Notes under the pieces: model-generated | Databases searched by the model: none | The model's input: the letters and a program-made list of their open reading frames with translations, nothing else | Told to the model about the DNA's origin: nothing | Part shown: positions 10,964-21,400 of the stretch, piece after piece | How the letters are laid out: the number at the start of each line of letters is the position of its first letter | Position numbering within the stretch: the stretch's first letter is position 1 | From: Ditylenchus dipsaci | Taxonomy: Eukaryota; Nematoda; Chromadorea; Rhabditida; Anguinidae | NCBI GenBank assembly: GCA_004194705.1 | Contig: SADC01001392.1 | Coordinates: 186,001-250,000 of the forward strand | Length of the DNA: 64,000 bases | Reading direction: 5' to 3' | Position numbers and translations under genes: made by a program

Positions 10964-11384
10964 CAGTCAAACCTCGTTATAGTGCGACCCCCAAAAGTTC
11001 GTTCCAGCCTCGGGTCCGACACTTTTTTGAACTCGATTTTTGAAGATTTTTGTAAGTTCTGTTTTTACAGTCTGGTCCCAAATATCGTCAGGATTCCGAT
11101 TTTGCCGATCGTTTTTCTGAAAACTAAAATTTTTCTTCTAAAAAAGCAAGACCTCGATATAGTGCGACCACATTTTGAAAAGGGTCGCACTATATCGAGG
11201 TTTTGCTTTTAAAAAAAAAATTAGGTTTTAGAAAAACGATCGGCAAAATCGGAATCCTGACGATATTTGGGACCAGATTGTAAAAACAGAACTTACAAAA
11301 ATCTTCAAAAATCGAGTTCAAAAAAGTGTCGGACCCGAGGCTGGAACGAACTTTTGGGGGTCGCACTATAACGAGGTTTGACTG
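10964..11384. mobile_element. Pogo/Tigger-like palindromic MITE
   Basis: Almost perfect palindrome with ends CAGTCAAACCTCGTTATAG and CTATAACGAGGTTTGACTG, TA duplicated. The internal second pair of ends (CAAGACCTCGATATAGTGCG, about 11148-11205) makes the centre resemble a collapsed element. Confidence 0.8.
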
Positions 11385-11404
11385 TATCCTTATAGGTAAA
11401 TATG

Positions 11405-12090
11405 GGGCAAAACTTTTTTTGTCACAGATTCACTTCTTTTTGTCACAGATTCACTTTTTTTGTCACAGATTTGATTTGTCACAGATTCACTTTTTTCTGT
11501 CACAGATTCACTTTTTTTGTCACAGATTCACTTTTTTCTGTCACAGATTTCCTCTTTTCTGTCACAGATTTAGCTCAAACACAGGGGGGACCAAGCACTT
11601 ACAAAATTGGTCAAAAAAATTTTCTCTCATAACAGCCTGAAAGTTTTTCTATAACGTTTCTATCATGTTTTGAGCATTTTCGATAAAAATATTTTTTCCG
11701 TAAAAATTTTTGCCTTGGGGACCAAGGTAGCCCAAAGTTTTCAGGAGCCTGAAATGTGACCTTGGTCCCCCAAGGCAAAAATTTTTACGGAAAAAATAAT
11801 TTTGGCGAAAATGCTCAAAACATGATAGAAACGTTATAGAAAAACTTTCAGGCTGTTATGAGAGAAAAATTTTTTGACCAATTTTGTAAGTGCTTGGTCC
11901 CCCCTGTGGTTTGAGCTAAATCTGTGACAGAAAAGAGGAAATCTGTGACAGAAAAAAGTGAATCTGTGACAAAAAAAGTGAATCTGTGACAGAAAAAAGT
12001 GAATCTGTGACAAATCAAATCTGTGACAAAAAAAAGTGAATCTGTGACAAAAAGAAGTGAATCTGTGACAAAAAAAGTATTGTATTGCCC
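11405..12090. mobile_element. Array-armed foldback, TGTCACAG type
   Basis: Ends GGGCAAAAC and GTATTGCCC, with a perfect 9-bp duplication GTAAATATG (11396-11404 and 12091-12099). Each arm is an array of about 20-21 bp units of the form TGTCACAGATTCACTTTTTT, eight or so per arm, pointing inward. The 300-bp middle is itself palindromic and contains CCTTGGGGACCAAGG. Long reading frames (SQIHFF repeats) are translations of the array. A 9-bp duplication and GGG ends suggest Mutator-like or classic FB elements; no transposase is present. Confidence 0.8.
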
Positions 12091-12099
12091 GTAAATATG

Positions 12100-12160
12100 T
12101 CAAAAGGCAAACATGTCAAAAAGGCAAACATGTCAAAAGGGCAAATATGTCAAATATTTC
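12100..12160. repeat. Short tandem array, unit CAAACATGTCAAAAAGG
   Basis: Four copies of a 15-17 bp unit in one orientation directly after the foldback's duplicated target site. Confidence 0.6.
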
Positions 12161-12179
12161 TTGGATGTATAGAAGTTTT

Positions 12180-13365
12180 GGCGCCTTTTGTCGAAAATAT
12201 GGCGTCGTTTTATCGTAAAAAGGACGCCTATTTTTTTTTTAATTTTATACTAGGGTTGACCAATGCAAATATTTGCGCAAATATTTGTGTAAATTTTGCG
12301 CAAATATTTGCAAATATTTGTTGAAATCTTTGCGATTAACAAAAATGTGCAAATATTTGAAAATTTCATTTTAAGAGAAAATGGACGGATGTTCATGTCA
12401 GACGGTGGTAATTAGGATAAATCTTGACCATTTTGGTACAAATTCCTTGCTTCATCTTATTCTGTCACAGAAACAGTTGTATTTTTCTTTGGTTTAGTAG
12501 CAAAATGCCTGGAAAATTAGATCTAAACTTTAAAAGGCGCACACTCTCACACTTTTTGATCACCGCAAACGCAAAGCGAGTGCTTTATGAAGTTTAGATC
12601 TTAATTTGTTTTGTTTTTTTCTGGAAATTTTTAGTACCAAAATATAGCTGACATTCAGGCTACGATTTGGTACCAACATTTTTAGAAATTTAAAAAAAAT
12701 CATATCTCAAAATTGATCCGAAATGCTGACGGTCAATTTGGTGAACGGTCAAACGTCCAGCACCCAACTCTTTTTTTTTACTTCATTCAAAACAATTTGT
12801 TCGAGGATGATTAGTTTGTTAGTTGGATGTTAAGAATAAAACTTGAATTTGATAAGTATTGAGCGTAGGTGTGGTATTTTGCATAAATGTCACGGCATTT
12901 GAAATCATGCAAATATTTGCGAAATATTTGCAAATATTTAAATATTTGCGCAAACATTTGCGCAAATATTTGCACGATTCCAAATATTTGCAAATTTGTT
13001 CAACCCTATTTTATACCTTATTTTAACATGATTTAGTTTAAAATTTCACACCAACGTGTAACTCCATATCTCAGCTTTTTTATAAGCTGTGACACCTGGT
13101 TGTATAATTTCAAAAATATAAAGATTTACGTATTAAAATAAAGTAAGTTTTTGGCTGACGTTCGAACATCTAAATACGTGAATCTCGTAATATTTGAAAT
13201 TATACAGCTAAGTGTTAGGTTTATTAGTGAGCTGAGATATAGCGCTACAAAATGTGTAAAATAAAAAACAAGTTATGTGAAAATATTGTAGAAAATTAAA
13301 ATACAAAAATTAGGCGCCCGATTTACGACAAAAAGGCGCCAGATTTCCGACAAAAGCCGCCATGT
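12180..13365. mobile_element. Palindromic element with GGCGCCTTTTGTCG ends
   Basis: Left arm GGCGCCTTTTGTCGAAAATA and right arm inverse CCGACAAAAGCCGCC, each with a second imperfect copy further in. Target duplication not clear. It hosts a hAT-type MITE. Confidence 0.5.
12251..13008. mobile_element. hAT-type MITE with AAATATTTGC arrays
   Basis: Termini TAGGGTTGA and TCAACCCTA, with a perfect 8-bp duplication TTTTATAC (12243-12250, 13009-13016). Subterminal arrays of the self-complementary motif CAAATATTTG sit in both arms. TA-GGG ends and 8-bp duplication fit the hAT superfamily. No transposase. Confidence 0.85.
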
Positions 13366-14501
13366 TGTCAATTCAACCACTATTTCTTTGGCATAGGGGC
13401 GTTTAAAAAAGAAAACAAAAAGTGAAAAATCCCACGCAACATTCACCCAGGGATGAGAATTTGGTCCTATATAGGACTATTTATAGTCCTAAAAAGGTCC
13501 TAATGATAGTATGGTCCTCTTTTAGGACTATAGTCCTATCAGGACATTTATCATTTTTGGTGGGTTGTTAGTCATTTATATGCAAAACTGTTGGATTGCA
13601 CGTCGGATTCATGTTCAGCGTAGTCGATTCGCTTCGAGAACCACTATTTCAGTTGGAACTCACTGTGAATCTGAAATTCCACTCAAGACAACAAAAATCA
13701 AATTAAAGTTTTCAATTTTTCGATTTTTTCCATTTCTTTTCAAGCTTTGTATAATACTTCTTATAAAATTTCACTTCGCTAGTATCGTATAGTCTTAGAG
13801 GCTTCACCCTCAGTAGTTACACTCTCAGCGGTCGCGATTCACCATCATCACTCAGGTGGCTCAATCCTGATGGTTGAGCACTTGGTCGACCCAAGTGGAG
13901 GTACAAAAAATCTCTAAAAATCAGGATTTTGAAAGAAAAAAAATCTCCAAAAATCAGGTAATCCCTGATTTTTGGCGATCAAAAATCAGGATTTGAATTG
14001 AAAAATCAGGAAATTCCTGATAAATCAGGACATCTGTGAACCCTGACCAACGAGAAAATGAACCACGGAAAACTTACCACGAAAAAATGATCACAAAGAA
14101 AAATGAATGACGGAAAAAATGACCTACACCCAACCAACCATTCTGAACACGAATCCATCATGAAAAGTTGTCTAAAAATGCAGGACTGTCTAATGGACTT
14201 CTAGATTTGAAGTTTTCTGGTTTTGCATTTTTAGACAGCTTTTCTTGACGGATTCTTGTTCAGCATGGTCAAAATACACTGTCAAATTTCGAACTTGAAA
14301 AAATCAGAAAATTTTAATTTGATTTTTTTTTGTCTTGAGTGGAATTTCAGATTCACAGTGAGTTCCAACTGAAATAGTGGTTCTCGAAGCGAATCGACTA
14401 CGCTGAACATGAATCCGACGTGTAATCCAACAGTTTTGCATAAAAATGACGAACAACCCACCAAAATGATAAATGTCTTGATAGGACTATAGTCCTATAT
14501 A

Positions 14502-14762
14502 CCGTATATTCTCTATTAGAAGGCCCGGGCCTTCTATTTTTCAACCCTTAAAAAATCGGAAAAAAATTATTTCGAATTTGAGATTTTTGGGTGCTCAACC
14601 AAAATTTTAAAAGTGGAATCAGGTAAGCTCGTGTTAACTAAGAAACGCGAAAAACAGATTTGCGAATTTCTTTTTCTAGGCTGATATATAGGTCCTCAAG
14701 GGGGCCTTCTATTAGAGAGGGGCCTTCTAATAGAGAGGGGCCTTCTAATCGAGAATATACGG
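14502..14762. mobile_element. TA-flanked MITE, CCGTATATTCTCTA type
   Basis: Ends CCGTATATTCTCTATTAG and CTAATCGAGAATATACGG between TA dinucleotides; GGCCTTCTA repeats inside. Confidence 0.7.
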
Positions 14763-14764
14763 TA

Positions 14765-14902
14765 CCGTATTTCCTCTAATAAGGCGGCCCCCTCATTTTT
14801 TGACTAAAATTTCAGAGTTAAGGCCATTTTTGATTGACAATTTTCAGATTTTTAGGGGTTTGAAAAATAAGGCGGCCGTCCGCCTTTTTAGAGGAAATAT
14901 GG
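14765..14902. mobile_element. TA-flanked MITE, CCGTATTTCCTCTA type
   Basis: Ends CCGTATTTCCTCTAATAAGG and TTTAGAGGAAATATGG. It shares the TA at 14763-14764 with the preceding MITE, so the two abut exactly. Confidence 0.7.
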
Positions 14903-15026
14903 TAGGAGCATAGTTTTAAAATAGGACCATACTATCAGTAGGACCTTTTTAGGACTAAAATAGTCATAAATAGCCCTAAATTATAAGCAAATAGGACCAA
15001 ATTTCCATCCCTGCATTCACCCCCCT

Positions 15027-15264
15027 TTAAAGGGCCTGACCTCTTCCTACTCGGTGGTCCCCGCCAATTCGAAAATTTCCCTTGATCATTGGACTTCTGT
15101 ACGGATTTTTCCGCCACGTTTCTAACAAAACTAGGCCTGAAATCAAATTTTAGGCTTAGTTTTGTTAGAACCTAGCGGAAAAATCCGTACAGAAGTTCAA
15201 TGATCAAGGGAAAATTTTTGAATTGGCGGGGGACCACCGAGTAGGAAGAGGTCAGGCCCTTTAA
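15027..15264. mobile_element. TTAA-flanked palindromic MITE, family A copy 2
   Basis: Same sequence as 7675-7913 with few differences; TTAA at 15027-15030 and 15261-15264. It starts 5 bp beyond the target duplication of the hAT-type MITE. Confidence 0.8.
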
Positions 15265-15299
15265 GTTACATTGTCCCCTTTTTAAGTTCGCGCCTTTCG

Positions 15300-15362
15300 A
15301 ACTTGTAAATAAAATATGGTGTCCACCCAGTGGGATTCGAACCTTTGACCTAGGCGATGCGT
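15300..15362 (-). repeat. tRNA-derived SINE-like fragment
   Basis: On the minus strand it contains GGTTCGAATCCCACTGGGTG, a tRNA B-box plus 3' arm. No complete cloverleaf is available, so it is not called a tRNA gene. Confidence 0.45.
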
Positions 15363-15553
15363 ATATAAATGTTCCCACAAAGTATCCACATACCCCTTTA
15401 GTTTGGATTAACTTTTTACAAAAAACGACAGTATCCCCAAATAACCCCCCCCCTCTCCAAAGAATATTTTTTCTCTAAACTAACTTTTTTCATTTTTGCC
15501 TAAGCCTAATCATAATCCTAAGCATAAGTTAGCGCGCTACACATTGCAAAAAA

Positions 15554-16287
15554 GGGCAGGAGTAAGATGCGGCAAATCACATTGCAACAAATCAAATTGC
15601 GGCAAAATCAGATTGCGGCAAATCAGATTGCGACAATTCAAATTGCGGCAAAATGAAATTGCGACAATTCAAATTGCGACAATTCAAATTGCGGCAAAAT
15701 CAAATTGCGACAATTCAAATTGCGGCAAAATCAAATTGCGGCAAATCATATTGCGACAATTTAAATTGCGGTAATCAAATTTGAAACTTTCAAGTAATGC
15801 TTAATCTGCCACCACTATGTGGTCTCAATAAGCTGCCGTCTAAACAGGCTTGTTTGTGAGATGAGATTTTGCTAGAAACCAAAAAATTGACTAGCTGTAC
15901 AAAATCAGCAAACAATCGAACAGTATAATGTGCTGTTTGACAGCAAAAGTGTCGAATCTTGACCAGCACCATAATTGCCCTACTAAATCTACTAAATTCA
16001 ACATTAGAACATAGCTAACCATGTATACAACACCTAAAATAACGATCAACCCAAATAGCAGCCCAATGTGACCCTCCCACTTATGCCGCAATTTGATTTT
16101 GCCGCAATTTGAATTGTCGCAATTTGATTTTGCCGCAATTTGAATTGTCGCAATTGATTTTGCCGCAATTTCATTTGCCGCAATTTGAATTGTCGCAATT
16201 AGAATTGTCGCAATCTGATTTGCCGCAATCTGATTTTGCCGCAATTTGATTTGTCGCAATGTGATTTGCCGCATCTTACTCCTGCCC
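15554..16287. mobile_element. Array-armed foldback, ATTGCGGCAA type
   Basis: Ends GGGCAGGAGTAAGATGCGGC and the inverse GCATCTTACTCCTGCCC. Arms are arrays of 15-17 bp units (ATTGCGACAATTCAA / ATTGCGGCAAAATCAA), about 12 per arm. The flanks CAAAAAA and CAAAAAAG suggest a 7-8 bp duplication. The unique centre (15785-16080) has no gene. Confidence 0.75.
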
Positions 16288-16322
16288 CAAAAAAGAAAAC
16301 TTAAAAAGGCTAAAATTGATTT

Positions 16323-17082
16323 CACACACCAAAATACTGATTTCCCGCAGTAAATTTATTATTTCCCGCAGTAAATTTGAATTTTAAACAAAATACTGAT
16401 TTCCTGCAGTAAATTACTGATTTCCCGCAGTAAATTTTGTATTTCCTGCAGTAAATTTTGCGGGAATTTGAATTTTCAGGTCAGAAAATACCTTCAACTG
16501 GTCAGAATCCCACCCCAGAGTGGCCAGAAGTCCCTGAAAGTTGGTTTTTTGGGGGTTTACTAAAGGGGGGTAAACTTTTTGCGAAAAATCGATTGAGCGG
16601 ATCAGATTTCGGGTCCGATGGGCTCAATTGCTCAGGATTCCACCCTTAACCATTCTCAATCATCTTAAACCACCCTAAACCATCCCAAACTGCTCCAGAC
16701 CAGTATCTAACTACCCTAAATCAGTGCTTAGGTTGGTTTAAGATAGTTGAGAATGGTTAAGGGTGGAATCCTGAGCAATTGAGCCCATCGGACCCGAAAT
16801 CTGATCCGCTCAATCGATTTTTCGCAAAAAGTTTACCCCCCATTTAGTAAACCCCAAAAAAACAACTTTCAGGGACTTCTGGCCACTCTGGGGTGGATTC
16901 TGACCAGTTGAAGGTATTTTCTGACCTGAAAATTCAAATTCCCGCAAAATTTACTGCAGGAAATACAAAATTTACTGCGGGAAATCAGTAATTTACTGCA
17001 GGAAATCAGTATTTTGTTTGAAATTCAAATTTACTGCGGGAAATAATAAATTTACTGCGGGAAATCAGTATTTTGGTGTGTG
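16323..17082. mobile_element. Array-armed foldback, TTTCCCGCAGTAAATT type
   Basis: Ends CACACACCAAAATACTG and its inverse. Arms have four or five copies of a 20-22 bp unit containing CCCGCAGTAAATTT. The middle is a long palindrome with GATCAGATTTCGGGTCCGA, also found in the core at about 33985-34150. No clear target duplication. Confidence 0.7.
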
Positions 17083-17097
17083 TTTTCACCTACAGCC

Positions 17098-17935
17098 ACT
17101 TAAAAAATCGGTGTACGGTCAGTTCGAAACGGTTTTTTTTTCAAAAATTTCATACTTTTTCAAACAAAAGTTCGGCGCTTTTCATGCATCCAGAGTCACT
17201 TTCGAGTGATTTGTGTCTAAGGTATGTGGGTGTGCGCATCTCAACTCCAAGCCCCAAGTCCCCTGCGCCCCTGAAGGGGGCGCAGGGGCTTGAGAGTTAG
17301 AGATGCGCGCACGCACTTACCTTAGACATGATTCCGAGAAGTACACTTGATCATAAAATGCATATAGAGTCTATTTTTGCCACGGCCCAAGTTGAAAAAC
17401 ATGGTAAAGCAGCTAAAAAAAAGTGGCCCCTGTATTATTCCCTTCCCCTCCCAATATAGCCCATAATCCCTCTAAGCTGCTTTTCTGGTTCTTTTATGGC
17501 TAAATTATTGCATAAAAATGGTTTTTAGACACTCCCAAAAAAAGTCGATTTGGAGGGGGGGGTGGCTATATTACAGTAGGTCCGATTTGGGGGGGGGGGG
17601 GGTATATGACAGTAGCGTCAAAAGTTCTTATTTTAGCAAAAAAGTTTTTCTGGCGTCCCCTATTAGCCTAAATTTCCTCAGGAATCCGTATAAAAAACAG
17701 AATTTTGAAAAAATGCTTGTGTGCTGAGATATGACTTGAAGTTGGAGTGCCAATATGCCACCTTTCAACTTTGGGTAATATCTCAGCGCACAAGCATTTT
17801 TTTGAAATTCTGTTTCTTTATACGGAGGGGACGTCAGAAAAACTTTTTTGCTAAAATATGAACTTTTGTATGAAAAAGTATGAAAAATTTTGAAAAAATC
17901 GTTTCGAACTGACACCGTTTCGAACTGACCTAGCC
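17098..17935. mobile_element. Palindromic element hosting GC-hairpin copy 3
   Basis: Outer arms GGTCAGTTCGAAACGG (left) and its inverse at about 17895-17930. Inner arm pair at 17617-17868 includes ACAAGCATTTTTT and CAGAAAAACTTTTTTGC. Confidence 0.55.
17176..17612. mobile_element. GC-hairpin family element, copy 3 (partial)
   Basis: Contains the CCTGCGCCCCTGAAGGGGGC hairpin core between GTCTAAGGTA and TACCTTAGAC, and ends in long G runs (17570-17600) as at the ends of the other copies. Confidence 0.65.
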
Positions 17936-18149
17936 CAAAAAAATCAAGGGAACCCAAAATAGTACGCTTACAACTTTTTCAAATGTATAGTCCGTGAATT
18001 ACAACACATAGATTTAAAGCTGCTAAATGTTAGATCTTTTAGTGTTGGAACGTAGATATTAAAGTCGCGAATAAAGTCGCGAATGAAGTCGCGAATACCA
18101 GACTACAAATCTCGCATCTGCAAGGGTAGTATCTACAAATGTCCCTATG

Positions 18150-18430
18150 GTAATGCGTGATTGCACAGAACCGGTTCAATCCCACGTGGTGGAATACAAT
18201 TTTTTGGCTTGTTTGGCCAGTTTTGGAGGTAATTAGACTTTTTTGATGCCAGATTCGGAATCAGCGACCCAAATTACCTCTGGAAGTGGTCAAACAAGCC
18301 AAAAAAAAGTAAAGTGAACGCATGCAGGATTGAACTTGCGCACTCTTTTATGACCATAAAACACAAACGCTTAGGCACTGCGCCACCGAAGCCACTTTTT
18401 CAAACCTAAATGGCTTTTCCCCTCCTTTAA
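18150..18430. mobile_element. tRNA-headed palindrome, family B copy 2 (5' truncated)
   Basis: Same sequence as the right half of 7910-8260, including GGTTCAATCCCACGTGG and the GCACTGCGCCACCGAAGCC head. It ends CCTCCTTTAA with TTAA, 40 bp before the DDX11 start. Confidence 0.6.
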
Positions 18431-18469
18431 ATAATAAAGAATTTAGAACATTTTCGTGAGATAGCCTCG

Positions 18470-21400
18470 ATGGTCAAAGAAACGCCGGAAATGTTTTCTT
18501 CGAAGCACCGAAGAATACTTTCGGCTTTCCATATGAACCATATCCCATACAGGTATTTTTTCTTTTGTGGAGAAGAGGGGAAGGAGTGTCCTTGCAAAGA
18601 ATATTCTCACCCCAAAGAAATTTAGATATTCAACAAATTTATGTAATCTGCATTCAGGAGCAACTGATGAAGGCAATTTTCCAGGCAATTGATGAGAGGA
18701 AAGTAGGCATTTTCGAGTCACCGACGGGTACGGGCAAATCTCTAAGTACCATATGCGCTTCTCTTAGTTGGTTGAAGCAAATGCAGCAAAAGCAGAGGCA
18801 GGAAATCGCTGAGCAGACTCATCAATTGGAACAAAAAATCAAAGGTTGGTTTGGGTTGGCCTTTCATTGTTAATATAAACAGCCAGGCACTTGCACAACA
18901 AAACTGTAAAAGGCAAAACTGTAAGTAAAAGGCGTAATTTTACCCCGGGATAGTCAAAAATTAGCGGTTTCACCAAAATAAATCGCCGGTTTTTTTTTCA
19001 CAGGCAGTAAGCCATACAAAAAAATTCAGTTTTTCAGAATTTAGGTGTACGTACTATCGGCAGTTGCGGGTCAAAATGGCGAAGCTATATCATTTCTTTA
19101 AAACGATCGGCAAAATCAGAATCCTTGCGATGTTGGGACTAGACTGACGAATGAGAACCGACAAAACACTTTAAAAACTGGGATAAAAAAAATTTCGGAC
19201 CCAGCTGGGGAACGAACTTTTTGAGGGAACGTACTATCGGGAGTCGATTGTATTTTTATTTACAATTTTAATTGATGCTTTTATTTTTTGAAAACTAAAA
19301 TTGCTTTTTTAATTTTTTTGAACAAAAGCCTTTTTCCAAACTTCGGGTTAGGATCCCTGCATCTACACTTCGATACATGCCTGTGTGTGAAATTCACATC
19401 GCCTTTTCGAAAATAGCAAAAACACTTCAAGATTTATTATGAGTCTAAAGTCTGGATGGTTGTCCGTAGTGCACATCCCGTTTTCCTGAAACCTATAAAT
19501 TAGCTAAAAATCTAAGACCATTATCAAAAACCTAACTTACCGCGAGGGCATTTACCAACTGTTCTCTGGTTAAAGGATGACTGCTGAACCGCTTTCCTCC
19601 AAATCCGTACTCATCGGCGTGAAGGACTCCTCCTTGAATCAAGTAGCCACCTGGTTTGATTAGGCTAGTTGCTCCTTTCACTGCTTTTTTGAACTCTTTC
19701 AGTGTTTCGCCAGCGTATTCCAGGCAGAATATGCATGTGACAACATCAAACTGTTTGGGGATTACTACTGAATCCATTTTGAACTCAACATCCTGTATCA
19801 CTTGGTCTTCGTGAACATTAACCTGGAAATTTGCCCCTCAATCACATAGGCGAGTCGAGGTCGTGTTTTCTCAACGTATTTGGTCATCGGAGGGAATTTT
19901 TTCTATACTTTTTGTCACTATTTATATACCAAACGAAAGCTTAGATTCTGAGCTATCTTCTACATCGGAAATCATTTCACTGACGTAACAAAAATGTAGG
20001 TAACACCACAAAATTAGAGGCTGGTCGAGGTCCATGTACCTCGACCAGGACCTCGACCACCCTATACATCTTATATACTTTATCATGATAGTGAAATAAT
20101 TTTTGATGTAGGAGATAGCTTGGAATCTAAGCTTTCATTTAGTATATAATGAATGATAAAAAGTATAGAAAAATTTCTCTCTGATCACCAAAAAGGTTGA
20201 GAAAACACGAGCTCGACCTTGACTCGCCTATGTGAGCACCGGGTTGGCGCAGTTTTTAGCGATTTTGTGTTACATTTCTCTTTGAATCCTACTTTCAACA
20301 CTGCTCTCATATTCTTTCTAGCCTCTTTTATCATTTCTTCCGGGCTTTCTGAGGTTGACTCGATATTGGCTAGCCACTTGCAAATGCTTGTCCAGTCGAA
20401 TTTGCTTTCGCCCTGGATCCATCCCTTGAGAACATCTCGTTTTGCTAAATTATATATATTGCCGGGTTTTAAGCTTTAAAAGGTTCCAAACCTGGGCGTA
20501 ATCTGAAGTGAACACATTTTTAGCTCGATGTCTCACAGCTATTGGTATGTAAACTGTGGGGCCTGAATTGAACTTTGGTAATTTTCAACTATTTTTCAGA
20601 AGAAGTATCACTGACCTGCTCCTAAGTCTAATAGAGTTTCCACTTTATCAGGAAGTCGGTACAAAATGCCTGGTAGAAAGAAGAGAACAGTCTGCATGGC
20701 TCCATCCTCTTTGTGGGATACATAGAAACCCTCCAAATACTCAATGGGGTCAAACTGTAAAAAGGCGGGAAATGTATATTTTGACTATATTTCGACTTCA
20801 AAATTTTCCTCCCATTGGCAGTGCTGTAAAAATTTGAAATTTTGTCTCGGATCTAAATGACTCTTAAAAAATGTTTATACGAGATGCCTATGAGCAACGG
20901 CTCTCAAACCTGGAATTGGTGCGTAGCCGAGTAGACCCAGGAGCCATGTTTTTTCCAACACTGCCTTTAGGAGATATTGTAATGATCCATTACTTCCCCC
21001 AAAATATAGCCCAGCTTACTTTTTCAGAAATAGTTTTAAAAGTCAGCAAAGTAAGAGAAATACATTTAGATTTTCATTTTGCTGAAACTAGTTTACTTGG
21101 AAGGATCAAGGGGGTAAATATAACTGAAAAATTACTTCTGTCGCATGATCCTTCGCTTTGAAAATTGGAATATTTTCCTCCGCTTTTTTGGTTTCGAGAT
21201 CTGCTGGATTGCTGCTACCATTTTGCACCGCGTCTACGGGCTTATTCTTTGGATCGTCTAATATTTTCACAGAATCAGAGGCGTTGTTGGTAGGGCTAGG
21301 AGTCATTTTTTTATTATTGCAACTTATGTTTCATGCAGCTTTTAAGTAAATATTAATAGAAAGGAAAGTGGATATTGGAAAGTAGATCAGCTAATAAAAA

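Larger units (their letters stand above)
13448..15013. mobile_element. hAT-type MITE with TAGGACTATAGTCCTA subterminal motifs
   Basis: Termini CAGGGATG and CATCCCTG, with a perfect 8-bp duplication CATTCACC (13440-13447, 15014-15021). The arms repeat the self-complementary AGGACTATAGTCCT. An inner arm pair (TGGGTTGTTAGTCATTTATA side and its inverse) and AATCAGGAAATTCCTGAT lie centrally. Two TA-flanked MITEs are inserted in the right arm. Confidence 0.85.

Noticed and set aside
11326..11640. Reading frame with SQIHFF repeats as a protein gene
   Set aside because: Translation of the tandem array; similar frames appear on the other strand of the mirrored arm.
11405..12090. CRISPR-like array of TGTCACAGATTCAC repeats
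   Set aside because: Intervals are A/T tracts, not unique spacers; the array is mirrored as inverted arms with a transposon-type 9-bp target duplication; the window is eukaryotic.
15496..16325. Frames rich in ATIQIAAKSNC repeats as protein genes
   Set aside because: Translations of the TTGCGGC arrays on each arm of a foldback.
19843..20234. MITE disrupting a methyltransferase exon
   Set aside because: With donor after 20293 and acceptor before 19822 the element falls wholly within an intron and the conserved residues join correctly.
20219..20837. Plus-strand frames over 20.2-20.8 kb
   Set aside because: Antisense shadows of the methyltransferase exons.
20871..21161. 96-codon plus-strand frame as an extra gene
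   Set aside because: Antisense to an intron and exon 1 of the methyltransferase; no recognisable protein features.
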